Assembly (NCBI GenBank): GCA_039808645.1
Contig: JBDHTL010000037.1
Coordinates: forward strand, 1-26,739
DNA length: 26,739 bases
Direction: 5' to 3'
Origin: JAJXWB01 sp039808645
GTDB lineage: Bacteria; Pseudomonadota; Alphaproteobacteria; Rhizobiales; Beijerinckiaceae
Shown: piece by piece, positions 8,032 through 18,437 of the stretch
Numbering within the stretch: position 1 is the first letter of the stretch
Layout: each line of letters opens with the position of its first letter
The notes under the pieces: generated by a model
Database searches by the model: none
What the model saw: the letters and a program-made list of their open reading frames with translations, nothing else
Told to the model about the DNA's origin: nothing
Position numbers and translations under genes: made by a program

Positions 8032-8236
8032 GCCTAAGTCTCGCCTTTGCCCGGCCCCAGAGCGCGACCAGATTGTTGCCGTTGCCTCGATGGCCCGATT
8101 CGTCGTGTCGCCGGATTTCGTCAGCCCCCCAGCCCCCCGGCGGCGCAATGGCGGATCGGGCCGTTTTTTTGAGGCGAGTCAGCAAGTGCCCGCGTTCTGT
8201 TCCAGGCCGGCTGCGTCGCCCCGCAGCCGGCCTTTT
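8032..8236 (+). ncRNA. Candidate small RNA in the DUF2794-htpG interval (unknown class)
   Basis: The 362-base gap 7952-8313 has no supported protein gene, yet it contains a strong plus-strand terminator at 8205-8236 with no plus-strand coding sequence before it. Nested complementary segments lie upstream: 8040-8046 with 8172-8178 (7 bp), 8092-8099 with 8155-8162 (8 bp, extendable by wobble and A-T pairs and followed by a T run at 8164-8170), and 8109-8114 with 8137-8142 (6 bp). A -10-like TATCAT lies at 8020-8025, without a recognisable -35. I do not recognise a known family: the conserved cores of SRP RNA, tmRNA and RNase P are absent. The start coordinate is a guess from the -10-like box. 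Confidence 0.35.
8205..8236 (+). terminator. Orphan intrinsic terminator upstream of htpG
   Basis: A perfect 11-bp GC-rich stem (GGCCGGCTGCG at 8205-8215 with its complement at 8222-8232), a 6-base loop and TTTT at 8233-8236. The minus strand after the stem is not T-rich, so it works only for plus-strand transcripts. No plus-strand protein gene precedes it within 700 bases. It may end a small RNA or insulate htpG from upstream transcription. Confidence 0.75.
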
Positions 8237-8244
8237 CGCGCGCC

Positions 8245-8272
8245 GTTGAATTTTCCCGCCGCCTTTCGATAT
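8245..8272 (+). promoter_or_regulatory. Candidate heat-shock (RpoH-type) promoter of htpG
   Basis: GTTGAA (8245-8250) and CGATAT (8267-8272) are 16 bases apart and resemble the CTTGAA / CCATAT boxes of sigma-32 promoters. They lie just after the orphan terminator and about 42 bases before the htpG start, where a dedicated promoter is expected. The match is imperfect and judged by eye. Confidence 0.35.
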
Positions 8273-8313
8273 GAGTGACGCTTTCCTTCGTTCCAAGCGG
8301 AGATCGATCATTC

Positions 8314-10236
8314 ATGACCGAAACAGCAAACGACGCGGCGGCCGCCGCATCGGCCGGGCCCGTCGAGCGGCCGTTCCAGGCCGACGTCGCCCGCCTTCTC
8401 GATCTCGTCGTCCATTCCATCTATTCCGATCGCGACATCTTCCTGCGCGAACTCATTTCGAACGCCGCGGACGCCTGTGAAAAACTGAGGTTCGAAACCA
8501 CGACGGGGCAGATCGCCGGATCGGGCGCGGCGTTCCGGATCGTCATCGAGGCCGACGCGCAGGCCAGGACGCTCGCCATAGAGGACAACGGGATCGGCAT
8601 GGGCCGCGAAGACCTCGAGCAGTCGCTCGGCGTCATCGCCAATTCCGGCACGCGCGCCTTTCTCGAGAAGCTCGAAGGCGCAGGCGGCAAAGGCCCGGCG
8701 GAATCGCTCATCGGGCGCTTCGGCATCGGCTTCTATTCGTCCTTCATCGTCGCCGACCACGTCGACGTCTACTCGCGTCGGGCGGGGCAGCCGGAGGGCT
8801 GGAAATGGTCGTCGGACGGCAAGAGCTCCTATTCGGTCGCGGCTTGCGACGAGCCTCCGGAGGCCGGCACGCGGGTCGTGCTGCATCTCAAGAAGGATGC
8901 GGACGCCTATCTCGACGTCGCTACCCTGCAGCGGATCGTCGGCGAGCATTCGGCCGGCATTCCCGTGCCGATCGCCGTGCGCGCGGCCGGCGGCGAGGAG
9001 CAGAAGGCGAGCGAGGGTTCCGCGCTCTGGGCGCGACCCCGCGCCGATGTCAGTCCGGAGCAATACGCGGAATTCTACCGGACGATCGCCGGTCAGTTCG
9101 ACGAGCCGGCGCTGACGATCCACTGGCGCGCGGAAGGCCGCCATGAATTCGACGCGCTCGCCTTCATTCCCGGATCGCGGCCATTCGACCTGTTCAATCC
9201 CGAACGCAAAGGGCGCTCGCGTCTCTACGTTCGGCGCGTACTGGTCTCGACCGACGCGGACCTGCTGCCGCCGTGGCTGCGGTTCGTGACGCTGGTGGTG
9301 GATTCCGCCGACGTGCCGCTCAACGTCTCGCGCGAGATCGTGCAGAAGAGCCCCGTGCTCGGGGCGATTCGCAAGGCGGTGGTGGGTCGCGTGGTTCAGG
9401 AATTGACCAGGCTCGCCGAAAACGACGCGGAGAAATTCGCGTCCGTCTGGAAGAATTTCGGCGCGGTGCTGAAGGAAGGCCTCTACGAGGAGCCGGAACG
9501 CCGGGACGCCTTGTTCGCGATGGCGCGTTTCACCACCTCGACGCATGGCGAAGGCGACCGGACGCTCGCGCAATACGTCGCCGGCCTCCGGCCGAACCAG
9601 ACCGCCATCTACTACCTGACGGGAACGGACGCCGCGGCGATCGCGTCGAGCCCGCATCTCGAGGGGTTCCGCGCGCGCGGGATCGAGACGCTGCTCTTGT
9701 CCGATCCGGTCGATTCGTTCTGGGTTTCGAGCGCCGTCGGCTTCGACGGAAAGCCGTTCCGTTCTGTGACACAGGGCGCGGCCGACATTTCGCAAATACC
9801 GCTCGTCGACGGCGGCGAGGCCAAAGCCACGCCCGAGCTCGACCCCGCCACGGCGACCGCGATCACGAAGATGAAGGAAGCGCTGGGCGAGCGCGTGTCC
9901 GATGTGCGCGCCTCCGAACGTCTTGCCGACAGCCCGGCCTGTCTGGTTGCGAGCGAAATGGCGCCGGACCGGACGCTCGCGCGGATTCTCGCGAGCGCGG
10001 GCCGCCTCGACGCCGCGATGCGGCCAGTGCTGGAGGTGAATACCGGCCACCCGCTGGTCGCAGCGCTTGTGGCGCGCGCGGCGTCCGGCGATCGCGCCGA
10101 GTTCGACGAGGCAAGCCGTCTCGTCTTCGATCTCGCGCAGCTTGCCGAGGGCGAAGCGCCGGAGAACGGTCCCGATGTCGCCCGACGCCTCTCCAAATGG
10201 CTGGCGCGCGCGCTCAGCGCCAATGCCGGCGTCTGA
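8314..10236 (+). CDS. htpG: Molecular chaperone HtpG (Hsp90 family)
   Basis: A 640-residue Hsp90. The GHKL ATPase domain at the N-terminus shows Glu46 and Asn50 in RELISNAADACEKLRF, the DNGIGM loop (91-96), LGVIANSGTRAFLEKL, and IGRFGIGFYSSFIVAD (133-148). The middle domain includes the catalytic-loop region with NVSREIVQKSPVL, and the C-terminal dimerisation domain completes the protein. Length is slightly above the usual 625-635. HtpG is a cytosolic ATP-dependent chaperone that remodels client proteins together with DnaK. The ATG at 8314 is preferred over an in-frame ATG at 8275 because family similarity begins after it and a CGGAG lies about 11 bases upstream. prmC follows 10 bases later, so the two genes may share a transcript. 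Confidence 0.95.
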   Translation: MTETANDAAAAASAGPVERPFQADVARLLDLVVHSIYSDRDIFLRELISNAADACEKLRFETTTGQIAGSGAAFRIVIEADAQARTLAIEDNGIGMGREDLEQSLGVIANSGTRAFLEKLEGAGGKGPAESLIGRFGIGFYSSFIVADHVDVYSRRAGQPEGWKWSSDGKSSYSVAACDEPPEAGTRVVLHLKKDADAYLDVATLQRIVGEHSAGIPVPIAVRAAGGEEQKASEGSALWARPRADVSPEQYAEFYRTIAGQFDEPALTIHWRAEGRHEFDALAFIPGSRPFDLFNPERKGRSRLYVRRVLVSTDADLLPPWLRFVTLVVDSADVPLNVSREIVQKSPVLGAIRKAVVGRVVQELTRLAENDAEKFASVWKNFGAVLKEGLYEEPERRDALFAMARFTTSTHGEGDRTLAQYVAGLRPNQTAIYYLTGTDAAAIASSPHLEGFRARGIETLLLSDPVDSFWVSSAVGFDGKPFRSVTQGAADISQIPLVDGGEAKATPELDPATATAITKMKEALGERVSDVRASERLADSPACLVASEMAPDRTLARILASAGRLDAAMRPVLEVNTGHPLVAALVARAASGDRAEFDEASRLVFDLAQLAEGEAPENGPDVARRLSKWLARALSANAGV

Positions 10237-10246
10237 GGCGGCGGAC

Positions 10247-11107
10247 ATGCCGATCGGCCGGTCGCGCGCGGAGACGCTCGCGGCGGGCCGAACGTTCCTG
10301 CGCGACGCCGGCGTCGAAACCGCCGGCGACGATGCGCGGCTGCTGCTGCTCGGGGCCTGCGGCGTCGACCGTCTGGCGCTGGTCGCCGCCGCTGACGATC
10401 CGGTCTTGCCGGAACAGGCGGCGCGGTACCGCGACTATCTGGGACGTCGGGCGGCCGGCGAGCCCGCCAGCCGCATCCTCGGGCGCCGCCCGTTCTGGAC
10501 GCTCGATCTGCAAGTGTGGCCGGGCGTGCTCGATCCTCGCGCCGACAGCGAGGCGCTCGTGCGGCTGGCGCTGAGGATCGCGGCCGGGGACGGCCGGCAG
10601 CCGGGCCGAATTCTCGATCTCGGCTGCGGTTCCGGGGCTCTCCTGTGCGCCCTCCTCAGCGAGTGCGAAAGCGCTTTCGGCGTCGGCGTCGATCTTTCGG
10701 CGGCCGCCTGCGCCGCGACGTTGGCCAATATCGCCGCGTGCGGCCTCGGCGGGCGTGCGGCGGTCATGCGGGGACGCTGGTGCGAGGCGCTGGCGGGACG
10801 GTTCGACCTGATCGTGTCCAACCCGCCCTACATTCCCGCCGACGCCATCGCCGCGCTCGACCGCGAGGTGCGGAACCACGATCCGCGGCTGGCGCTGGAC
10901 GGCGGCGCGGATGGGCTCGACGCTTACAGGGCATTGTTCGCGGCGGCGCCGCGCATGCTCGCCCTCGGCGGCGCCATCGCCGTCGAATTCGGTTTCGGAC
11001 AGGCTGGAGACGTGGCGCGGCTCGCAGCCGCGGCGGGGTTGAAAAACGTCGACGCCGAACAAGATCTTGCGGGACGAGCGCGCGCCTCGGCATTCGTTGC
11101 CGCGTGA
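10247..11107 (+). CDS. prmC: Peptide chain release factor N5-glutamine methyltransferase
   Basis: A 286-residue class I SAM methyltransferase. An N-terminal helical domain binds the release factor. The SAM-binding motif is ILDLGCGSGALLCALL (122-137) and the substrate-glutamine motif is NPPY (192-195, in VSNPPYIPADAIAALDREV). PrmC methylates the GGQ glutamine of RF1 and RF2. The interdomain segment usually reading PRPDTE is here DPRADSE (97-102), a visible deviation, and the usual neighbour prfA is absent. An alternative ATG at 10223 would overlap the htpG end; 10247 is chosen because GAGG lies just upstream. The downstream DUF4167 gene is a common alphaproteobacterial neighbour of prmC. A related glutamine methyltransferase such as PrmB is possible but less likely. 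Confidence 0.85.
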   Translation: MPIGRSRAETLAAGRTFLRDAGVETAGDDARLLLLGACGVDRLALVAAADDPVLPEQAARYRDYLGRRAAGEPASRILGRRPFWTLDLQVWPGVLDPRADSEALVRLALRIAAGDGRQPGRILDLGCGSGALLCALLSECESAFGVGVDLSAAACAATLANIAACGLGGRAAVMRGRWCEALAGRFDLIVSNPPYIPADAIAALDREVRNHDPRLALDGGADGLDAYRALFAAAPRMLALGGAIAVEFGFGQAGDVARLAAAAGLKNVDAEQDLAGRARASAFVAA

Positions 11108-11538
11108 TCGATTGGCAACATTTCCAAACATTTGCGCGTTTCCGGGCCAGAGGCCTTGGCGAAGGCGCGGAAACCGACTAATAAGGGTTTCCAGAGCCTC
11201 TGGCCGTGTGAGGGCTGGAAGTTCGGGCAAGACGTATTTTGCCGTTTCCCAGCGCTGCAGTTTCGCCGGTTCTAGAAGGCTGGAGGCTCGCGTAGGGTCG
11301 CAGGCGCTGTGCGGAGCGCCGGCAGGAGCGCTTCAAAAGTCCGACAAGCGCCCGTTTGGAACGCACGGACCCAAAGCTCAGGATTGCGCCGTTTGAGAAC
11401 ATGTCCGCCGCTCCACACTCGAGCGGCCTTCGCACCCGATCCGACCGGTCAGCCTCCGCCCGCTCGATTGCGGCGGAACGTCGTCGGAATGTCATCCGCG
11501 CCAGACAGGCCTGCGGTTAGTTCAAGTCAAGGATCGTC
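11108..11538 (+). other. 431-base noncoding leader between prmC and the DUF4167 gene
   Basis: No supported protein gene is seen. A 109-codon frame (11067-11396) overlaps the prmC end in another register and has no recognisable family features. The region contains a nested inverted repeat at 11145-11205, with a promoter-like TTGGCG (11156-11161), 17-base spacer and TAATAA (11179-11184) inside it. CAAGGA at 11528-11532 precedes the DUF4167 start. If the promoter-like box is real, the transcript would carry a leader of about 350 bases. Confidence 0.5.
11145..11205 (+). repeat. Nested inverted repeat (possible structured RNA or operator)
   Basis: GGCCAGAGGC (11145-11154) is the exact reverse complement of GCCTCTGGCC (11196-11205). 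Inside it GGAAACC (11169-11175) pairs with GGTTTCC (11186-11192) around a 10-base AT-rich loop. The outer and inner stems are separated by 14 bases on the 5' side and 3 on the 3' side. No T run follows, so this is not an intrinsic terminator. A promoter-like pair of hexamers overlaps it. Confidence 0.6.
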
Positions 11539-12408
11539 ATGAGACCTAGTCAGAACAAGAGAATGCGCGGGCGCAACAACCGCAAGGGCCCCAATCCGCT
11601 GACGCGCGCATACGAGTCGAACGGACCGGACGTGAAGGTGCGCGGCACCGCGCAGCATATCGCGGAAAAGTATCTTCAGCTTGCCCGCGATGCGCAGTCG
11701 AGCGGCGATCCGGTGATGGCGGAAAGCTACCTGCAGCACGCCGAGCATTATTACCGGCTGATCGCCGCCGCCATGGCCGCGCAGCAGGCCCTATTGCCGC
11801 CCCAACCCGGCCAGCCCCCGCGTCCGGCCGTCGAGAGCGAGATCGACGACGACGAGGACGATGTCGTCAACGACCGTTTCGCTTCGGTCGCCGAGCGCCT
11901 GCCGCAGGCGCAGTTCCAGCCGCAGCAGCCGCAGTTCACGCCGCCGCCCGGCTATCAGGAGCGCCAGCCCTACAATGGCGGCGATCGCCAGCCAGGCCAG
12001 GAGCGGCAGGATCGTCAGGATCGCCCGCCGCGCCACGAGCGTCCCTACAGCGACCGCAATCAGCAGGGTCAGGGCTTCAACCGCGACAACCGCCGCTTCC
12101 GCGACCAGCGGCCGCCGGCCGACGGTCAGGCCGAGGCCCGATCGCAGGACGAGGTTCGCGTCCCCCCGGCCGAGCCCGAAACCTCGGCGGGCTTGCCGGC
12201 CTTCATCACCGCGCCCGCGGCGCGGCCGCTGCCGGCCGACGCGCCGCAGCCCGATCTTCCGGCCCTCGAGGGCGAAGAGCAGCAGGACGCGGGCGGCTAC
12301 CACCTGCGTCCGCGCCGCCGTCGCCGCGGCCGGCCCGGCCTGGTCGGCGCAGGCGCGGAAGGCGGCGATGCGCCGGCCGAGACGGGCGGCCAGCCCGAAG
12401 GGGAATAA
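11539..12408 (+). CDS. DUF4167 domain-containing protein
   Basis: A 289-residue protein. The conserved N-terminal part (about 1-78) begins with a basic stretch RMRGRNNRKGPNPLTRAYES and continues with a helical segment (GTAQHIAEKYLQLARDAQSS, then ESYLQHAEHYYRLI), which is the DUF4167 signature. The remainder looks disordered: a Gln/Pro/Arg-rich tract at about 121-205, an acidic/Ala/Pro-rich tract, and a short Arg-rich island RPRRRRRGRPG near 257-267. No enzymatic motif, membrane segment or signal peptide is visible. The basic, low-complexity composition suggests nucleic-acid or ribosome contact, which is inference only. CAAGGA six bases before the ATG supports the start. Position after prmC and before clpB is consistent with a translation or stress-related setting. 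Confidence 0.85.
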   Translation: MRPSQNKRMRGRNNRKGPNPLTRAYESNGPDVKVRGTAQHIAEKYLQLARDAQSSGDPVMAESYLQHAEHYYRLIAAAMAAQQALLPPQPGQPPRPAVESEIDDDEDDVVNDRFASVAERLPQAQFQPQQPQFTPPPGYQERQPYNGGDRQPGQERQDRQDRPPRHERPYSDRNQQGQGFNRDNRRFRDQRPPADGQAEARSQDEVRVPPAEPETSAGLPAFITAPAARPLPADAPQPDLPALEGEEQQDAGGYHLRPRRRRRGRPGLVGAGAEGGDAPAETGGQPEGE

Positions 12409-12572
12409 GCCGCAGGCGCCGCCGATTTGTCGTCGCAGGCGTGTCGCAGGGCCTACACGAAGCTGAGCTGGCTTCCTAAATCTCGGACGACGGTCGCTCA
12501 TGGGACCGAATCGTTCGAGTATTGCCGCGACCGAGCTGCTACGGGGCTTGGTCGGCGGGCTAGGAGGTCGGC

Positions 12573-15233
<2,661 letters not shown>

Positions 15234-15241
15234 CCAAATTG

Positions 15242-15270
15242 AAAAGGGCGGCCCGCGGGCCGCCCTTTTT
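15242..15270. terminator. Bidirectional intrinsic terminator between clpB and uppP
   Basis: A perfect palindrome AAAAGGGCGGCCC/GC/GGGCCGCCCTTTT with an extra T at 15270. It lies 8 bases after the clpB stop and 5 bases from the stop of the convergent uppP. T runs occur on both strands, so it can end both transcripts. Confidence 0.9.
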
Positions 15271-15275
15271 GCCGT

Positions 15276-16148
15276 CTACTTGAGGAAACCCATGTAGGCG
15301 CCGACCAGCAGGAAGACGCCGATGAGGCCGCGATAGATGACGAACGGCCAGGCGGAAAATTTCTCGAGGATCCGCAGCAGGCCCCAGATCGCCGCGAAGG
15401 CGGAGATCGAGGCGACGATCAGGCCGACGCCGAGCACCGACCAGCCGTAGGCGCTGAGGCCCGCTTTGTAGAGGACGTGGAATTCCTTCAGGCCCGCGCC
15501 TGCAATCGCCGGCAATCCCAGCAGGAAGGAGAAGCGCGCGGCGTCCTCGCGATTGAGATCGCGGAAGAGAGCGGCGGTCAGCGTCGAGCCGGAGCGCGAC
15601 ACGCCGGGAATGAGCGCGCCGCATTGGGCGACGCCGACGACCAGCGCGTCCTTCAGGTTGATCTGGTCGAACTTTCGGGAATGGTCGCAGTAGATTTCGG
15701 CGATGGCGAGAATGATCGCCAGCGTGATCATGGAAATGCCGATGACCGGCAGGCTGCGCAAGGGCGTGTCGCAGGCGTTGAGCAAGGGCGCCATCAGGAG
15801 GCCCGCGATCACGATTGGCAATGTCGCCAGCACGATCCACATGGCGAAGCGGAAATTGTGGTCGCTGAAGTCGCGGCGAACGACGGCGCCGATGGAGCCG
15901 AAGGCAAGTCCGCGCACATCCTTCCAGAAATAGGCGATGACAGCGATGACGGCGGCCGCCTGCATGGCCGCGGAGAAGGCCGAGCCAGGATCGCGCCAGC
16001 CGAACAGCGCCGGCACGATGCGCATATGCGCGGTGGAGGAGATCGGCAGCAGTTCGGTAATGCCCTGAACGACGCCGAGCGCGGCGACCTTGGCGTAGCC
16101 GAGTTCGATAAAGCCCGTGTCCAGGCCGTTGGTGCAGGCTGACGCCAT
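15276..16148 (-). CDS. uppP: Undecaprenyl-diphosphatase (BacA/UppP family)
   Basis: A 290-residue polytopic membrane protein. The two family signatures are intact: GITELLPISSTAHM with Glu32, Ser37-Ser38 and His41, and PGVSRSGSTL (181-190) with the catalytic-region Arg185. Hydrophobic segments are distributed along the length as in the known eight-helix fold. UppP dephosphorylates undecaprenyl pyrophosphate to regenerate the lipid carrier for peptidoglycan and O-antigen synthesis, and overexpression gives bacitracin tolerance. The gene is convergent with clpB and lies downstream of ecm on the same strand, separated by 135 bases containing a REP-like palindrome pair, so it probably has its own promoter, though no clear one was seen. 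Confidence 0.93.
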   Translation of the reverse strand: MASACTNGLDTGFIELGYAKVAALGVVQGITELLPISSTAHMRIVPALFGWRDPGSAFSAAMQAAAVIAVIAYFWKDVRGLAFGSIGAVVRRDFSDHNFRFAMWIVLATLPIVIAGLLMAPLLNACDTPLRSLPVIGISMITLAIILAIAEIYCDHSRKFDQINLKDALVVGVAQCGALIPGVSRSGSTLTAALFRDLNREDAARFSFLLGLPAIAGAGLKEFHVLYKAGLSAYGWSVLGVGLIVASISAFAAIWGLLRILEKFSAWPFVIYRGLIGVFLLVGAYMGFLK

Positions 16149-16225
16149 GTTCGATCCGTGTGTTGTTGGCCGAGGCGCGACCCTACGCGGCGCCGGTTTA
16201 CGGAACGCTAACCAAGATCACGACC

Positions 16226-16281
16226 GGACCGCGAGCCTTCAGGCTCGCAATCGCCAGAGCGAGCCTGAAGGCTCGCGGTCC
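16226..16281. repeat. REP-like palindrome pair (BIME-like) at the 3' end of ecm
   Basis: Two 23-base arms (16226-16248 and 16259-16281) are exact reverse complements with a 10-base spacer. Each arm is itself a hairpin: GCGAGCC, loop TTCA, GGCTCGC in the left arm (16231-16248). This hairpin-in-hairpin layout is typical of paired REP elements. It lies 2 bases beyond the ecm stop and has no T run on either side, so it does not look like a classical terminator, though it could stabilise the mRNA 3' end. Confidence 0.75.
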
Positions 16282-16283
16282 AT

Positions 16284-18266
16284 TCACGCCGCCCTCTTGT
16301 GTCCGTCGTCGACGATGCGGACGATGTCCGACATGATGGCGTTGAGATCGAAATCCTTCGGCGTGTAGACCGCCGTCACGCCGGCCGCCTTCAGCACCTT
16401 CTCGTCCTCGGGCGGAATGATGCCGCCGACGATGACTGGAATGTCGTTCAGACCTTCCGCGCGCATCCTCTCCATGATGTCGCGCACCAGCGGCACATGC
16501 GAGCCCGACAGGATCGACAGGCCGACGCAATGCACGCCTTCTTCGAGCGCGGCATTAACGATTTCGGCCGGCGTCAGGCGGATACCCTCGTAGACGACTT
16601 CCATGCCGCAATCGCGCGCGCGCACGGCGATCTGCTCGGCGCCGTTGGAATGGCCGTCGAGGCCAGGCTTGCCGACGAGGAACTTGATGCGTCGGCCCAG
16701 AGCCTGCGACACGCGTTCGACGTTTTCACGCACGCCGGCGATGTCGCCCGAAGTCTGCCGCGCGGCGCGGCCGACGCCGGTCGGCGCACGATATTCACCG
16801 AAGATTTCACGCAAGGTCGCGCCCCATTCGCCCGTCGTCACGCCGGCCTTGGCGGCGACGATCGAGGGCTCCATAACCGAGCGGCCTTCCGACGCCGCCG
16901 CGCGAAGATCGGCGAGCGCCTTGTCCACCGCCTTCTGGTCGCGCGAAGAACGCCAGGCCTTGAGGCGCTCGACCTGCTGCGCCTCGACGCCTTCCGGCAC
17001 GACCATGATCGCGCCTTCGCCTGCGGTGAGCGGCGACGGTTCGGTCTCCACGAACTTGTTCACGCCGACGACGATCTGTTCGCCCTTCTCGATCGCCTCG
17101 AGACGGCGCGTGTTGGACTCGACGAGCTTTGACTTCATGTAGCCGGTGTCGATGGCCGCGACCGCGCCGCCCATCGCGTCGATCGCCGCGAGTTCTTCGC
17201 GCGCGGCTGCTTTGAGTTCTTCCACCTTGCGCGTGATCTCGGCGGAACCGTCGAAAATGTCGGCATATTCGAGCAGGTCTGTTTCGTAGGCGAGGATTTG
17301 CTGCATGCGCAGCGACCATTGCTGATCGAACGGGCGCGGCAGCCCCAGCGCCTCGTTCCACGCCGGCAATTGCACGGCGCGCGCGCGCGCGTTCTTCGAG
17401 AGAACGACGGCCAGCGTCTCGAGCAGGATGCGGTAGACGTTGTTTTCCGGCTGCTGTTCGGTGAGTCCGAGCGAGTTGACCTGCACGCCGTAGCGGAAGC
17501 GGCGCATCTTCTCGTTCTTCACGCCGTAGCGATCGCGCGTGATCTCGTCCCAGAGTTCCGTGAAGGCGCGCATCTTGCAGAGTTCGGTGACGAAGCGCAT
17601 GCCGGCGTTGACGAAGAAGGAGATGCGGCCGACGACGTCCTCGAACTCTTGCTCCGAAACGCCGGCGGCCTTCACCGTGTCGAGCACGGCGACGGCGGTG
17701 GCGAGCGCGTAGGAGAGCTCCTGCACCGGCGTCGCGCCGGCTTCCTGCAGGTGGTAGGAGCAGACGTTCATCGGGTTCCACTTCGGAACCTGCGCGGTGG
17801 TGAACAGAATCATGTCGCGCGTCAGCCGCAGCGAAGGCGCGGGCGGAAAGACATACGTGCCGCGCGACAAATATTCCTTGATGATGTCGTTCTGGGTCGT
17901 GCCCTGCAGCGCGGTGCGCGGCGCGCCCTGCTCGTCGGCGGCGGCGATGTAGAGGGCCATCAGCCAGGGCGCCGTGGCGTTGATGGTCATGGACGTATTC
18001 ATCTGCGCGATCGGAATGCCGTCGAACAGGGTCCGCATGTCGCCGAGATGCGAGACGGGGACGCCGACCTTGCCGACCTCGCCGCGCGCCAATTGGTGAT
18101 CGGAATCGTAGCCGGTCTGGGTCGGCAGATCGAAGGCGATGGAGAGGCCGGTCTGGCCCTTGGCCAGATTGCCCTTGTACAGCTTGTTGGACTCGGAGGC
18201 CGTCGAATGGCCGGCATAGGTGCGGAAAATCCAGGGCTTGTCGCGATGGGACCTGTTCTCGACCAT
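16284..18266 (-). CDS. ecm: Ethylmalonyl-CoA mutase (B12-dependent, MeaA-type)
   Basis: A 660-residue acyl-CoA mutase. The N-terminal TIM-barrel domain includes FRTYAGHSTASESNKLYKGN, GQTGLSIAFDLPTQTGYD and TSMTINATAPWLMALYI. The C-terminal cobalamin domain carries DGHSNG (Asp537, His539, Gly542), the DxHxxG base-off B12 motif, followed by GLSILSGSH and VIVGGIIPPED. Both domains are on one chain, as in MeaA/Ecm. The enzyme converts (2R)-ethylmalonyl-CoA to (2S)-methylsuccinyl-CoA in the ethylmalonyl-CoA pathway. Methylmalonyl-CoA mutase is the main alternative, but divergence from ccr and the close resemblance to the MeaA N-terminus favour Ecm. A GAGG five to six bases before the ATG at 18266 supports the start. 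Confidence 0.92.
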   Translation of the reverse strand: MVENRSHRDKPWIFRTYAGHSTASESNKLYKGNLAKGQTGLSIAFDLPTQTGYDSDHQLARGEVGKVGVPVSHLGDMRTLFDGIPIAQMNTSMTINATAPWLMALYIAAADEQGAPRTALQGTTQNDIIKEYLSRGTYVFPPAPSLRLTRDMILFTTAQVPKWNPMNVCSYHLQEAGATPVQELSYALATAVAVLDTVKAAGVSEQEFEDVVGRISFFVNAGMRFVTELCKMRAFTELWDEITRDRYGVKNEKMRRFRYGVQVNSLGLTEQQPENNVYRILLETLAVVLSKNARARAVQLPAWNEALGLPRPFDQQWSLRMQQILAYETDLLEYADIFDGSAEITRKVEELKAAAREELAAIDAMGGAVAAIDTGYMKSKLVESNTRRLEAIEKGEQIVVGVNKFVETEPSPLTAGEGAIMVVPEGVEAQQVERLKAWRSSRDQKAVDKALADLRAAASEGRSVMEPSIVAAKAGVTTGEWGATLREIFGEYRAPTGVGRAARQTSGDIAGVRENVERVSQALGRRIKFLVGKPGLDGHSNGAEQIAVRARDCGMEVVYEGIRLTPAEIVNAALEEGVHCVGLSILSGSHVPLVRDIMERMRAEGLNDIPVIVGGIIPPEDEKVLKAAGVTAVYTPKDFDLNAIMSDIVRIVDDGHKRAA

Positions 18267-18437
18267 TTGAACCTCGTCAGCCTGCTCAGCCGTGGCGCAT
18301 CCCTATCCGCTCGGCCCCGGGGCTGGCAATCGGCCGGTAGTCGACCAAACTCCAAGGCCCGCGGCATTGCAAAGGAAGCGGAAATCGCCTCATAAAGAGG
18401 CGGGCGATACCGTTTACTAATGAACCATCTTGCTTTG

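Noticed and set aside
8032..8236. Interval tested as 6S RNA, SRP RNA, tmRNA or a tRNA.
   Set aside because: None of the conserved cores (SRP GGAAGCAGCC region, tRNA TTCGA arm, tmRNA tag frame) was found, and the 6S-like single long helix with a central bubble could not be drawn convincingly. It is kept only as an unknown candidate.
8308..10248. A 646-codon minus-strand open frame opposite htpG.
   Set aside because: Antisense shadow of an intact Hsp90 gene, with no domain features of its own.
11067..11396. A 109-codon plus frame overlapping the end of prmC and the leader.
   Set aside because: Starts inside prmC in another register, has no plausible ribosome binding site and shows no family resemblance.
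16226..16281. Palindrome considered as an intrinsic terminator of ecm.
   Set aside because: No T run on the minus strand after the stem; the nested two-arm symmetry fits a REP pair better.
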